Assembly (NCBI GenBank): GCA_964059195.1
Contig: CAXKWD010000007.1
Coordinates: 148,911,769-148,975,768, forward strand
Origin: Ectobius pallidus
Taxonomy: Eukaryota; Arthropoda; Insecta; Blattodea; Ectobiidae
Length of the DNA stretch: 64,000 nucleotides
Direction: 5' to 3'
Part shown: piece by piece, positions 45,590 through 57,866 of the stretch
How positions within the stretch are numbered: the first letter of the stretch is position 1
Layout of the letters: each line of letters begins with the position of its first letter
The notes under the pieces: model-generated
The model's input: only the letters and a program-made list of their open reading frames with translations
What the model was told of the DNA's origin: nothing
The model's database searches: none
Translations under genes and position numbers: made by a program

Positions 45590-48220
45590 ATGGCAATCTA
45601 TAAACAAAACCCAGACGGCATTGACCAGTCACACCAACTTTAACATGGATTTACGCATATAATTGGTCATAAAACAACAAATTTAAGCCAACACGTTTAT
45701 TTATGATAATCAGAAACTTTACCAGGATTTTTCGCAAAACACGGTAGCCCACTTCATCACATGACAACAAATATAAGCCAACAACTTTTCACATTTTGGT
45801 TCACATGAAAAACATTCCTTACCATGGACGAACAGCATTTAAATGCCGTAATATATCCCTTCTCATAGCCTATTTCTGCCGTGAAGTTGCTGGTAGCAGC
45901 TCCAATTCAATGTTTCTGGCTTGGATTGAAATTTCCTCGGTATTATCATTTATATTTTCACAGCTTTTCATAAATACTAGTTGGTATGCAATATTGTTTA
46001 CAAACAAGGGATTCATATATTATGCATCTGTTTGTTATTGGTACGTACGGTCATTGTTGTTTTATGATCTAGATGGCCATGACAATATAACTTAAAGAAA
46101 TGACTGATTGCCTTTCATTATAATTAATTACGGTATTTTTATTTTATTTCATATAATTTATAGAACTCTTACTAAAAAATATTGTATGCACCACGTACGC
46201 AAAAACTTTAGTGGACTCATCCAGTATTTCAGCCTCGGCTTTCGCCTCGGCCGCTATACTAGATTCGTCCGCTAAAGCGTTATTTTGCGTACTTGATACA
46301 TAAATAGCTATTTTAAGCGGTATCAAGTCATCAAAAATCTCCATAATAACAATATTAAGCATGGCTTGTAAATCGCATTTATAATTATATTTTTCCATGC
46401 TGTCTTGTTATAGCACATGAATTGAGTCTTCAAATTTCAAAATACAGACTGACATTCGAAAATCCGGTTCCTTCAGATTTAAAGCATGGATTTCGGAGTG
46501 CATATTCAAATTTTCCATCTTGGTGTGGCATTGTTTTATAGAGGTGCCATTTATGTTTTGATGGCAATGTACTCCAAAATCAGCTGTTGGTTGTTACTTG
46601 CACCTGCTAACAGGCTTTCCTGCTCATTCCTTCTTTTATAAATTATTTGCTGCTGTGTAGAATCATTAAGGATTCAGAAGAGAAAGGAGGTGGGGAAAAA
46701 CGTTGTTGACCGGAGAGAAAGGGGAAGTGATAAAAATGATGTTGACACTTCAACAGTGTATGTTAAAAAGGAAGTGTAAAATCCAGCATTTTAAAAATCC
46801 GACACTCCTCAGTTCCGGATTTTTTAATGCCAACCTACAGGATTGGGCAAGAAAGCTTTGACACTTTCATTATGAGCACTAAATCAATGATCTAAAGCTA
46901 TTTTAGGAGCAGACATTTATGTAAAATCATCATTATGTCACAATATTTGATTGAGATCACTTACAGATTTCAGCTGTTTTCAGTGAGATATACAGATATT
47001 CCAGTCATACAACACAGACAGTGTATCACCACTAACCAAGCAGGGTATTGTGTACGCACCCAGGCATGAAAAATAATAAGCTCTATATAACTTTTGGCAG
47101 AAAGACAGGGTTATTCAAAATTCTTTGACTTATTTGCTTTGGGAAGAATTTATTTAAAAATATTCATGAATATATTTAACATAGCACTGCTTCCCATTGG
47201 AGGATATGACCAATTATTACATGAATATGATGTCTATTATATATGTGAAACTGAACTAAAATACTCTAAGTCCAGAAACAATTTTAAAAATGTTAATTCT
47301 GGAATAAATATTTTCTAGAGTATATTTGAAATATATTTTTGAAGTTAGAATGAGTGGTATGATTTTGTCTTACATGCATAACATTAAGTACAAAAAAAAC
47401 AAAAAAAAAACCAAGTAGTGTACGAAGCAATACACATGTACATAAACTATGGTGATAGAACGAAATATGCTTTTGGAAGAAATAATTTACTGCTGGATCT
47501 CCTGTGGACACAGTTTTGGGAAAAACTGCATATACCAAGATCAATTTTTCATGGCTTTAGCAAGTTTTGGTAAACATATCTACATAAGTTATGGATTTTT
47601 ATATCTTTTGATATCCACCTTCTCATTCCTGATTTTACAGCTATAATACAGAAATTATGCTCCTCAAGAAACGTATTTATTTATGTTTGGGTTCCATTTT
47701 GTAGCTCAGAAGTTAATAACTGTCAGAAGTAAAATAGTTAATGATAATCTGTATAATAACTGCACCGGATTTTCACATGAAATTTCAGGGGTTGCTACAA
47801 TAATACTTCTCATAGATACCCAGAAAAGAAAAAAACAAAAAATTTTGAACAATCCTGTTACAAATAAATACAGAATACAAAGAAATTTAAAAAAAAATAC
47901 TGCCACTTAAAAAAAAGGGTTGTTTTTCCTCCCATTCTAACTACACATCATAGCTCAACGTAATATATTCTAATTGTTACCATTGTTTCAGATTTCTATG
48001 GTATTAAAACATCATATATTGGTTTATCACATAGCCTATCTAGGTATTATTAAAACCCAGAATACACACATTACTTAAACATGCAGTGCTGCTGCATTTA
48101 GTGGGAGATTTGAATTTCTTCACCTAGAGGTATTTGCAATCTCCCTTTTTTCTTATTTCGTTCTCAAACAGTTTTATCCTTGAAAATGTTAGAATGAAAA
48201 GGTAAAAGTATTTTTTTTTA
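45590..48220. other. No gene supported
   Basis: AT-rich. A minus frame at 46144-46398 contains an Ala/Glu-rich run (SSIAAEAKAEAEILDE) and EIFDDLIPLKIAIY; I do not recognise it and it has no flanking splice evidence. Other frames look random. Confidence 0.35.
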
Positions 48221-48228
48221 AATTATGG

Positions 48229-48340
48229 GTGTTGGGCCTTAAACCATACTTTCAAGGCATCTCTACGTTTCCTAAGATGGAAAACATTTAAAAATATTTC
48301 TTTGACTGAACTAGAGGAAATCATTTTTTGCAGCATTGGC
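48229..48340. repeat. Direct repeat, first copy (second at 48713-48820)
   Basis: TGTTGGGCCTTAAACCA, TTTCCTAAGATGGAAAACAT and GGAAATCATTTTTTGCA correspond in order to TGTTGGACCTTAAATCA, TTTCCTAGGATGGAGAACAT and GGAAATCAATTTATGGCA about 484 bp downstream. It looks like an old segmental duplication or two copies of a small repeat. Confidence 0.55.
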
Positions 48341-48820
48341 AAAGATTTTTCCTCCTTCACAAAAAAAAATTAATAACCGTTTCTGGGTGTGGACCTGCCT
48401 TTCTATCAATACTAGTTTCATGTTTCTGAGTTTCATTAAACGTAAGTGACGAGTGTTTGAAACCCTAAAGTACACTTGTGGGAACCTTGCACATTGCATA
48501 TAGTGTGATCAGTGATACTTTCTCCTGTGGCTTGGGCCGGCAAACTGGCTAACCAGCCAACAAGCAGTGTGCAGTGTGGAAAGCAACCTAACCACACTGT
48601 TACATTGTATTACACTGCATGTACATCATTGACCTTTAGTGAGATCTAAACTTAAATAAATATATATAATAATAAAATATCCAAAGTAATTAAAAAGATA
48701 CATTTTGATTCTTGTTGGACCTTAAATCAGGACATGTCAAGATTTCCTAGGATGGAGAACATTTAAAAAATTTCTTAGCTTGAACAAAAGGAAATCAATT
48801 TATGGCAAAAAGCAATGAAC

Positions 48821-49350
48821 TTCTGATAATATTGGATGAACAAACAGAAGCTTCTTTCTTTTCTTATATAAAATAATATATGCACTCTGAATTTATTATA
48901 TCCAATAATGTAAATATATAAATTCTCTTCAAAATATATTACATTAGAAATAATTATAGTGATATTTGATCCTGTTATCACATGGTTGAATTTGAACATA
49001 TTTCTTTATAGATTACCTTTACAACAAGAACATGTCATATTCATCTAAAATAAATGTACATAACTTAACTCTCTCCAAGAACCTTTCAATTCACATGTTA
49101 AATCATTCTAGTTTACTTGTTTATATTTAAAAAGAGCATAAAACCTATAGCATCCTACACATATCTAAAAAAAAATTAAAATGAACAAGTTTAGGGTTTT
49201 ATGTATCTACATACCTGGATAAGTGAAGAAGTAGCATGCACTTGAGATGACAGAAGGGCTGTAGCCAAAAAGAGCAATGAATAAAAAGAAGAGATTGGAA
49301 TTCAGATAGGAAACTGAGGAAAGTTAGCCAAGTGCTTCGTGTGGAGTGTA
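48821..49350. other. No gene seen
   Basis: AT-rich sequence without a supported feature. Confidence 0.4.
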
Positions 49351-50666
49351 TGGGTGACCAGATGTCCAATATTTAAAGAGATTTTACTTTTATATAATCA
49401 GTCCCATCCTAACGGAGATGTGAATGGTTGTAGACTGTTTATTTTTTTGGCTAAATGGAGGTAAAGAAAAAGTTCCATCTAAAATCTCTACTACAAAAAT
49501 TCCTAAAATGAACCAATCAAGCTTGAACAGTGGAAAAAGGCAAATTAAATATTAAAATTAAATTTGGCCTACAGAAGTATATTAAAGGAACAAATTCAGT
49601 CTACTTATTTTTGTAGATAGGAAGTGAATTCAGTGATGCATTGAATAATTGTATCACTAAAGGGTAAATATCTGAATTGTTTATGCAATTTTTCGAGTGC
49701 TGATATAAGGAATAGTTACTAGAATAACTGTGTCAAAATTACAGGCTAATACAATTTTCGGTGTTAATAATAATGTTCATTATTATGTTTTATTACAGTA
49801 AAACTAAATTATTTGTTTAAAAAGCCTAAAAAGGGCTGTTTTACAAAAACAATAGGCTTAAATACCTTTCATAAAAGCCTAAAAATCCAGGCCATAGTCA
49901 TGACAGATGTATTTTTCATAAATATTACAACTCTTCCTTACATTACAGGCAAATTACCAAAACCCTAAAGAAAGACTAAAAGAACCCTTTTCATAACACG
50001 ACAATTTTATGTCAAACCTAAAGATTACTTTAGTACACTGTAGATGGCTCTCATATACGCATGTGATAATCGATCTCAACATTGAATGTGTTACCTAAGT
50101 AATCGATTATTACTATTGAAAATAATTGAATTATATTTCTCTTTGAATGCAAAGTCACTGAAATTGAAAGTTAGGTTAATCCATTGCCTAAAAACCCTGC
50201 GTGGTCTCATGTCTATATCTTCATCACTTTCACTACTACCAATATCACTACTACTAGTGTTCATTATTAACAAGACAATTTAGAAAGTTTATTAACAAGA
50301 AAGTTTAAATCACAAAAAACAGTTTGCCAAGTTATGCCACACATTTACATAACCTACTGACTTGGCCTACATATGAAAGATTGCCTGTCACTTCTGTAAT
50401 GACAAACCTACATTTTTTATAAATTTGTAAATACGAGTATGTCAACAAAAATTAATGTTTTATAAATGGTAGGTATGCTAAGATTTGACGTATTTGTCAG
50501 ACTTTTACCTGTAAACTCAAAGTTTTGAGAAACAACATGTAAAATTGTCACACAAATCTACAAATTTGTCATGAAATTTATGTAAAGTTGTCAGCTTTTA
50601 TGAAAAACACAATTGTCAAAATATAAATCTGTAAAATTAAGCCCCAGGACAAATCTGGTCACCTTA
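49351..50666. mobile_element. Possible hAT-like element (GGTGACCAGAT ends)
   Basis: GGGTGACCAGATGTCC on the left and, inverted, AGGTGACCAGATTTGTCC on the right are typical hAT-like termini, but no matching TSD is visible and the interior is non-coding. It contains the 49585-49893 dispersed repeat. It could equally be two unrelated ends. Confidence 0.3.
49585..49893. repeat. Dispersed repeat copy 2 (uninterrupted)
   Basis: Matches 43069-43391 on the same strand with roughly 80 percent identity by eye, and preserves the junction where the other copy has the foldback insertion. Confidence 0.8.
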
Positions 50667-50669
50667 CAT

Positions 50670-51595
50670 CACAACTTTTCAATGAAGTTGGCAGTTTTTG
50701 TACGAGTTAAACAAAAAGGTGCACAGACTTGATGCAGCTTGAGGTAAGAAAGCTGTGACTGATTCTTTTCAACCAAAATTTACTTAAAACTATAAACTTT
50801 ATTGCAAAACTATAAAAATTTAAATAATTCTTTGTTAATTTTCATAATAGTATATGTAAAGAAACAGAATTGTAGGCCTATGGACAGCAACTACTAAGTA
50901 AAATATTTTAAAAAATATTGTGAAACTATTTTTCTGTGAAAACCAGGGTGACCAGTTTGTAAAACAGAAAAATTGATGGGAACTTTACTGAACAATGCAA
51001 TATTCAAACCTTTTTAGTGTTCTTTATTTCAACACATTATTATTTATTAATTAAGTATTAAATTATTATTAGAATAATAAAACATGTGGACAAAAATTAA
51101 TTTTCTAAAGAAACATTACAGACGTTAACCAACTTCACTTACTTTTCCTACTATACTCTAATTAGTTATCAAGACTGTGAAGATAATAACTGAATTCAAG
51201 ACACATTTTTCATAGATCTCCAAAAGCAAATATGTCATTTTTTCAGAATAATAGCGAGGGCAATGATTTTAAAGTCTGCCTATCTCTATGCAAATAGGTG
51301 GATATGGAATCACGTTTGATTGTCTTGTGGCAAATGACAAGGCTGTTCTAAAATGGTGGGTAATGCTTATCACTGGAGTACAAGGAAAATAAATACCATT
51401 GCTTTTGATGAAACCACAAGATATGGTATTATTATCAACCTTCTGTGCATTTTGAAGTCAACAGCCCCAAGAAGTCAACAAGGAAAAATAAGACATACCA
51501 TACATAATTCTACCATCCTCTACTATTGTGAGAAATACAGCTTCAATGTTCCTGAAAAATACATTCAAGAGATAAGGAATCCCTCCATCTAACAC
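50670..51595. other. No gene supported
   Basis: Begins with AT-rich DNA; GGGTGACCAGTTTGTAAAAC at 50945 resembles a hAT terminus. A 79-codon plus frame at 51353 (GNAYHWSTRKINTIAFDE) is not recognised. Confidence 0.3.
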
Positions 51596-51603
51596 AGTAG
51601 AAG

Positions 51604-52730
51604 CACAGTATAAGTATTAATACAGTACAGAAACTCAGCCCGTTTTTCTGCCAGCCAAGCATGCGCGCGCATTTACTAGCGATCGTAGCGGCCATATAGT
51701 AAGACTACAGAAACTACTCCGGGAAGTATGTAAATAAATAGGAGTGTTGTATTTATTAGAACACGCTATATTCGAAAGGACCTTATTATTCTGCTGTAAA
51801 TTTCAGTAATAATAAAAGACAAAGTCCTGAATTGCATTTCTTCACTTTCTTGAAACATCCAGAAAGGTAAGAACGAAAATAAGTAATATTTATTGTAGGT
51901 CTACTGGCTTACTCGTGATTCTGGTGTGGTTATGTTTCAAGTTACTTTAATGTAATATTTTTATATTTTATTCTGTTGTAATGATTTCTGGTGTATAAAA
52001 TAGGTCATCAATGGTCGACAAGAAAACCTAGTAACAAAATATGTAAAATATTTGAGTGAAAATTATCGTCTATGCTTGACACACGCCGAAAACAGACAGT
52101 TTATGAATTCCTATAAAAACTCGTTAATTAAAACTGCTGTACCGACGGTGTCTTCAATTCCAAATGCTCCTGAATTTTTTGTTTTGTTTAATGAAGTCCA
52201 TCCTGCAGTAATTGACGCTACATAGACCTACGATAAATTGAAGTCGTATATTGCCATATAAGGCAAAGAATCAAAATACACTGTCAACAATGACATGCAG
52301 GATGAACAACGTGACAGACCTATAATATAATTTACGTAATTAATATGTAGGCTATTTATTATCATAATTTGAATTATAAATTATATTAAAGGGCAATGAT
52401 TTTAAAGGAAAAATACTAGGCCTAGGTACAGTCCTTAACAGTAGCCTATTTAGGTATTGTTTACCTCTTCTTAACTAGAATATAATACATTATCTGTTTT
52501 ATTATTTCTTAAATTTAAAATTAGATTTGCATTAAATAAAAATATTCTGTATTTTTCTCTTTTAACATAACATATTTTGTGATGTGTTTATGTATTTTCC
52601 CAAGCCATTTCATATGATGAGAATGTAGCTTTACTCAATCTCCGCATGGAGCGCTAGTGTCGTCCAGTCAACATGTTGTCATAGGACTTTTAACACACAG
52701 TTTCTTTACTGTATTAATACTTATACTGTG
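51604..52730. mobile_element. Non-autonomous DNA element with ~33 bp inverted ends and 7 bp TSD
   Basis: CACAGTATAAGTATTAATAC plus AGTACAGAAACT at the left matches, inverted, AGTTTCTTTACTGTATTAAT plus ACTTATACTGTG at the right. GTAGAAG is present on both sides (51597-51603, 52731-52737). No long frame. The class is uncertain: 7 bp is unusual, so it may be a decayed 8 bp TSD. Confidence 0.75.
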
Positions 52731-52787
52731 GTAGAAGTTACTTTGGCAAACCTCAGAGGTTCCATAGCTATACAAGAAACATATATA

Positions 52788-53515
52788 TTATACAGTCAAA
52801 CCTGCATAAACCTTCATTTAGTAGTCAACTCTGTAAATGACCATTTTTCTGTGAAACTGAAAAAATTTCCCATAAAGCCTGCACAAATATCCTCTCCCTT
52901 TAATGGCCACCTCACATTGCAATCAGCGGAGACATGAATTTCAGAAAATTACATGGATTAAACGGCCAGCCATAATCACTACAAATTCTTTGTTCACCCT
53001 TGAAATTGTCACACAGGCTTGCCAACGATTTTCGGAAGCCAAAAATTTGTTAATGCAAGTGCAGTTCAGCAGTTCAAACACAGTCGTAGGTGGGGTGCTT
53101 TTTTTTGGTGAAGCATTTGCATTTACTGAATTATTTAGTCATATTCGTATGTGTGATAAGTCAAGGGTTGTTTCAACGTTGGAAGAAAGGAGAAAATTGA
53201 TTTTTGAAAGTGAGAAAGGAATTTCTGCGAGTAAACTTGCCCACATTATGCATTCTCAAATCCAAGTACGTAGCAAGTTCTGTTGCCAAGTCATTCCTAT
53301 AACAATAGTAAGAATAATAATAGTAATAATGATGGTGATGGTGATGATGATGATGATGATGATGATGATAATACTACCTTTCAGCGTTTCTTTGCTTCTC
53401 GTTTCCAGCTGCAAATGACAATGTTGTAAATACACTTCAATACTCGACTATTGAAGAGTGTGTCCTTCTTGCATTAAAGAAACAACACTTCAAAGATTCG
53501 AAAATTTCATAACCT
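52788..53515 (+). pseudogene. Possible pogo/Tigger-like transposon remnant
   Basis: Begins with CAGTCAAACCTGCATAAACC, similar to Tigger-type ends. A plus frame contains SRVVSTLEERRKLIFESE and KGISASKLAHIM, like the N-terminal helix-turn-helix of CENP-B/pogo proteins, and a later piece reads YSTIEECVLLALKKQHFKD. The catalytic core is missing and no right terminus was found. A GAT microsatellite interrupts it. Confidence 0.35.
53329..53371. repeat. GAT microsatellite
   Basis: About 13 ATG units with GGT variants at the left. Confidence 0.95.
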
Positions 53516-53851
53516 TAATCTAGCAGTCACCTGCTTTAAGCAGTCAGTGTGTTGTTAAAATTTTCAAATTTTAGTCAATTCTTAAATTTTAATAATTCTT
53601 AGAATGTTCAATTAGATTTTGAATTGTTTTGTACTCTTTGTCTCTGAAGGCAACCTATAGTTATAAGAAGATTCAAAGTCTCTATCAATAAAGTAATCAT
53701 TAGCTCTTGTATTTTTATGTAGTCCTAAAAATAAACAAATGTTCCCGTTTTTTGCTTTAGAAACCTGGCCACCCTATTCTAGCATGACATGAGACTCTCG
53801 TCTGCTTGTGGTACAGGGAAACAAGTGTTTATAAAAGCCACTGTATATATT

Positions 53852-53857
53852 TTTATT
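53852..53857 (-). terminator. Candidate poly(A) signal of the minus-strand gene
   Basis: TTTATT on the plus strand (AATAAA on the coding strand), 58 bases after the stop codon at 53915-53917. Confidence 0.45.
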
Positions 53858-53914
53858 GCTAGGAGTATATTATGACAGTGATTTGCATAGCTGGAATATC
53901 TACTTGTACAACTC

Positions 53915-54070
53915 TCACTGGAGGTCTATGTTGTGTTGGAAGTTGGCAGCAAGTCTCGGCTTCCTAGGTCGAGATATGACGGGTTTTGCCACAGAGCTGT
54001 TGGGACGGCCTCCTTCAGGAACTTGATTGTTAGGCTTGGAGTTTGCTGCTGCTTCCGTAGGAGCAGGATT
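53915..54070 (-). CDS. Terminal coding exon of the Q/P-rich dsRBD-like protein
   Basis: Acceptor ATATTGTTTTATAG on the minus strand, then 51 codons and TGA. Sequence features: NPAPTEAAANSKPNNQ, then basic PVISRPRKPRLAANFQHN and the end IDLQ. Phase 0 with the preceding exon. The basic RPRKPRLAANF motif is the most conserved-looking part and could be a short binding or localisation motif. A poly(A) signal follows within 60 bases. Confidence 0.7.
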   Translation of the reverse strand, partial: NPAPTEAAANSKPNNQVPEGGRPNSSVAKPVISRPRKPRLAANFQHNIDLQ

Positions 54071-54432
54071 CTATAAAACAATATAATATACTTTATGGCA
54101 TTTGAAACATTTTCTTTACTTTCCAACAATTAAATAAAAATCCTCTGTAATCTATGGGTGCCAGGTGAAAAAGGTATCCTCCATTAAGAGAAGAAGTGAA
54201 GCGATAGACTTCAGTACTAGAAAGGCAATGTAAGGGAAGATGACCCTGAAGTTATATTCCTAGTTCTCCATGTGAGGCTGTATTAGGGGCTGGTATCCCA
54301 TTCAGCTGTCTCAAAGAATACAAGACCTGAACAGGCTGTGGTTTAATCCTTGATGGAAGAAGAAATCTTTATCCAGAATAAGCATAGTCCAGTAGTTGCC
54401 AGTTCAGAGAGGGGTTTAAAAAAAAAAAAAAA

Positions 54433-54865
54433 GTGTGCATGGAACGCCACGCGACAGAAGTAAAACTTGTTTTAATTTTTGGATTTTTTATTTTTTTTAT
54501 TTTGGATTGTTGGACTTTTTAATATCGGGTTTTTGGACTTTTTAAATTTTGTATTTTTAAAATTTTAGATCTTTGAATTTTTTATTTTTTGGATTTTTAA
54601 ATTTTGTATTTTTTCATTTTTAAATTTCGGATTTTTTAGTTTTCAATTTTCGATTTTTTAATTTGTAATTTTTGGATTTTTTTTAAATTTTGGATAAGCC
54701 TAATCATTGAGTTGATTGTTTTCTGTGCAGTCCATTCCGTCACACGTCACTAATTTCATGACAATTTTGAGCATAACACTAATTTCGTGACGATTTTGAG
54801 CATTACACAAGCTCTCGATTTACCCCTACCGTGGCTAAAGAAGTTTCACTTCAAAAATATACTGA
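54433..54865. repeat. T-rich dispersed repeat, copy c, intronic
   Basis: CATGGAACGCCACGCGACAG and AAGTAAAACTT at the left, a long TTTTTAATTTTGGATTTTT-like run, then CATTGAGTTGATTGTTTTCT, CGTGACGATTTTGAGCAT and AAAGAAGTTTCACTTC at the right. The GAAGTAAAACTT and AAGTTTCACTTC ends form a weak inverted repeat. It overlaps no exon. Confidence 0.65.
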
Positions 54866-54972
54866 ATATAATTATGATCTTTGACTGTGATCTCATAACT
54901 AACCGACACATCCAACTACTGTCAAGTGAAGCAGTTTGGTTCTCCCTGTATTGGAAATGGCAATCTGCTTAC

Positions 54973-55131
54973 CCTGTTGTTGCTGTTGCTCTTCTCGCTG
55001 GGGGCAGGGTCAGTCGACGGAGGCTGCTGGGTCTGTCGCTTACTGTTTCTCTGTTGCTTCACCGCCTGCAGGGGTACAAACTGCTTTTGTGGTGACTCCT
55101 GTTTAGGCTCCTGTCGCCAGTTCCCATGCCA
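54973..55131 (-). CDS. Coding exon (Q/P-rich) of the minus-strand gene
   Basis: 53 codons between acceptor GATACTCTTTTAG and donor GTAAGC, phase 0 at both sides. Contains WHGNWRQEPKQESPQKQF, QAVKQQRNSKRQTQQPP and STDPAPSEKSNSNNR. It is hydrophilic and without a fold signature; probably part of a disordered tail. Confidence 0.75.
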
Positions 55132-55139
55132 CTAAAAGA

Positions 55140-55585
55140 GTATCAGTATTATTAGAAGTGTTCTAGGTTTTAATCTATCTTACTTACACAATGGCAATAG
55201 ACAATTCCTAAGCAAACTAAAGGAATATTATCTATTTTATGGAATTACTGAATTTTTGGATCAAACACAGGACTTCTCTACTTGTAGTATTATGGTAAGG
55301 GTAGACAAAGTGAAAATAAGGCACAATAATGAAGGATGCAATCTCATTTGATCGATTCCTCACTACATTATGATAAACTGAAATGAGTGAATAATCTGGT
55401 GTTGAAATATGGTAGACCAAACTTGACCCTTGATTAATTACATCATGGCAAACTACTCCAATAAAATATTTAAATGTTTGCAATTCTTCTAACAAGCTCT
55501 ATGTTTTTTTTTTCTTTCTTTCTTTTTCTCTCCCCCAAGAGAATATCAATGGCTTAGTGAACACACGTGTTAAGTACAATTCTAT

Positions 55586-55640
<55 letters not shown>

Positions 55641-56170
55641 AAACAAACACCACACACACACAAATGTATTATGCCTTGCTAAAAGAAGCAATTCATACAA
55701 GAGGGTCAATTTAACTCATTTTCACCTGACAGTCTTGGTGTAGAGGTCTAAGCTATGGGTGGTAATGGAGATATGGTGCATTTGAGTCCTCCTCCAATTA
55801 GGTTCAACATTGTTATTATTAACAAATTATTTCTTGAAAACAAGATGTCCGAATCACAAGATTTACGATCCTTCTTAATAAAATGAAACCATAGACATAA
55901 AAAACTTTTTTTTTATATATTAGTAGTGTCGAACTAATTGTCCCTGACTACAACATTAAAACATAAAAATAAACATAACTGGAAGACATTGTCGAGACAT
56001 CAAGGTGCCACAGTTGGAACTAGTTGAGAGAAGAGTCTGCTAAAGTTACTTTTGGAGCCTAGGCCAATCAAGTGCTACTTTTCAGCGTAGTAACAGTCCA
56101 ACAAGCAGGCATTTTAGAGAACATGTACTAAAAGAATTGATTAAGCTTCTTTGTTTCACTTCTCACATAT
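55140..56170. other. Intron sequence with a 51 bp poly-A run
   Basis: A tract of 51 A at 55589-55639 is followed by AAACAAACACCACACACACAC. Otherwise AT-rich. The tract could be the tail of a retroposon inserted on the plus strand, but no body or TSD could be identified. Confidence 0.5.
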
Positions 56171-56301
56171 GTACAGAGTAAAGATATGCCTCAGGAACTT
56201 CCAAATTTGCAATGGGGCAAATAGACAGCCACAGCATCAGAAATTCATTAGACCTTGTTGAAATGTTAAAAAATGTTAAATTAGAAGATAACGACAGACT
56301 A

Positions 56302-56529
56302 TGAGGACTCAAGAGATAATGGAACTTAATACAGTGAAGCAACAAAGTTATGTAATTAACAAAGTTGTTGACTATTAAACACTTTAGGCCTCACTTTTCC
56401 TTACATTTTTGCAGGACGTACGTTTCATGGGCTTTGCCCACATTTTCAACTGCTTGTCAACTTGTCCTGCAAAAATGTAAGGAAAAGTGAGACCTAAAGT
56501 GTTTAATAGTCAACAACTTTGTTAATTAC
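56302..56529 (-). mobile_element. Penelope-type foldback 3 nested in the Penelope RT, 14 bp TSD
   Basis: Arms 56347-56417 and 56464-56534 are near-perfect inverted copies. ATAACGACAGACTA occurs at 56288-56301 and 56530-56543; removing the insert rejoins the RT codons NDRL and VSFDV in frame. The minus-strand loop reads TTGAAAATGTGGGC, AAA, GCCCATGAAACGTACG: a degenerate CUGANGA-like box, stem GGGC...GCCC, then GAAACG. A tail of about 45 nt lies on the low-coordinate side, as in foldback 2. Confidence 0.8.
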
Positions 56530-57323
56530 ATAACGACAGACTAGTTTCCTTTGATGTAAAGGCGATATTCACCAGTATACCAAAAGACAAACTACTAATA
56601 TATTTGAAAGAGTGGCTCAAATACAAGGGACTGGATGAGAAAACTGTAGAAGAATACATACATCTAACCAAAATACGCATAGACCAAAATTACTTCAGTT
56701 TTAATGACAGATTGTTTCAAGCCGTTTTTAGCAAATGTCTTTATGGGACACTTCGAAACACATACAGGTATGTGGATGATATCTTCGCTGTGGTAAAAGA
56801 AAAACATATTCAAGACTCATTAAAACTATTGAACTTACAGCAACCAGAGATTCAATTCACTTTAGAAATAGAAGACAAGAATGTACTAAATTTTTTGGAT
56901 CTTAAACTCACCAGGACAGAATAAAATACTGAATTTGGGATCTTTAGAAAAGACACACACACATGGACAACTACATTAAAGCGGATGGACACAGCCCTAG
57001 GCCACACAAGCATGCGATACTTAAAAGTTTAACGTATAGACTGTTACAGGTACCAATTAAAGAGGAAGAGTATAAAAAAGAATACAATCACATTGTAAAC
57101 ACAGTAAGGAAGAATGGATATAGCAAAAGTGTAATAGATAAATTAATCAGTAAATTCCAGAAACAAAAACAGCTTAAAAGTACCACTACATAACAGAAAC
57201 AGAAGGATAAATCAAAATACAGGAAATTTAATTACCACCTAGGATTAAACCACAAGTTCCAGAAGATTTTCAATGAATATAGGATTACATTGGCCAATCA
57301 CAACAAATAAAGAACATAAGCAT

Positions 57324-57866
57324 AATAATAATAAGAAATAGAACCAGTGACAAGTACAATGAAAAAAAAAACGAATATCATTTTTGGGACATATTTTACG
57401 GACACCAGAAAATAGAATTAGCAGAAAAATAATAGAAAAATTATGGAAGAGTAAGAGTAAGAAAAATATAAGATGGATTACAGAACTTAAGGAAGATATG
57501 GCAGAGCTACATATTACAGTAGAGGATTTAATATACAAGACAGACACACTCAAGATATTGAAAGACAAACACACTACACTACAGATGAAAATCAACAAAC
57601 AGAGAATAGGAAGAGTAGTTCCAGAAGCAGAAAGAAAATTGCGGTCAGAAAGGATGAAGAAGTACTGGGCTGACAAAAAGAAGAAAAACCTCAACCAGAA
57701 ACCTGACTAAAGTGGTCCTATGAAGGCCAAAAAACTAAAATTAATTAAGCATAATATTGCGGTCAGAAAGGATGAAGAAGTACTGGGCTGACAAAAAGAA
57801 GAAAAACCTCAACCAGAAACCTGACTAAAGTGGTCCTATGAAGGCCAAAAAAATTAAAATTAAATT
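57324..57866 (+). pseudogene. RTE-like LINE 3' fragment inserted in the Penelope element
   Basis: The plus frame reads RISFLGHILRTPENRISRKI, NIRWITELKEDMAELHITVE and ERKLRSERMKKYWADKKKK, the extreme C-terminus of RTE-like ORF2 proteins (F.GHI.R....RL...I, SE.MK.YW). TAAGCATAA is found at 57317-57325 and again at 57866-57874, a possible 9 bp TSD, although the same string also occurs at the element's own 3' end (57745). The Penelope frame resumes after it. Confidence 0.7.

Noticed and set aside
50943..53778. A single hAT element with GGGTGACCAG / GGGTGGCCAGG ends
   Set aside because: The termini are similar, but there is no TSD, and the interior holds unrelated elements; the pairing may be accidental.
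55589..55660. Poly-A tail of a processed pseudogene
   Set aside because: No gene-like body upstream and no TSD could be found.
57245..57694. 149-codon minus-strand hydrophobic frame
   Set aside because: It is antisense to the LINE C-terminal ORF; its Phe/Leu richness comes from A-rich coding sequence on the other strand.
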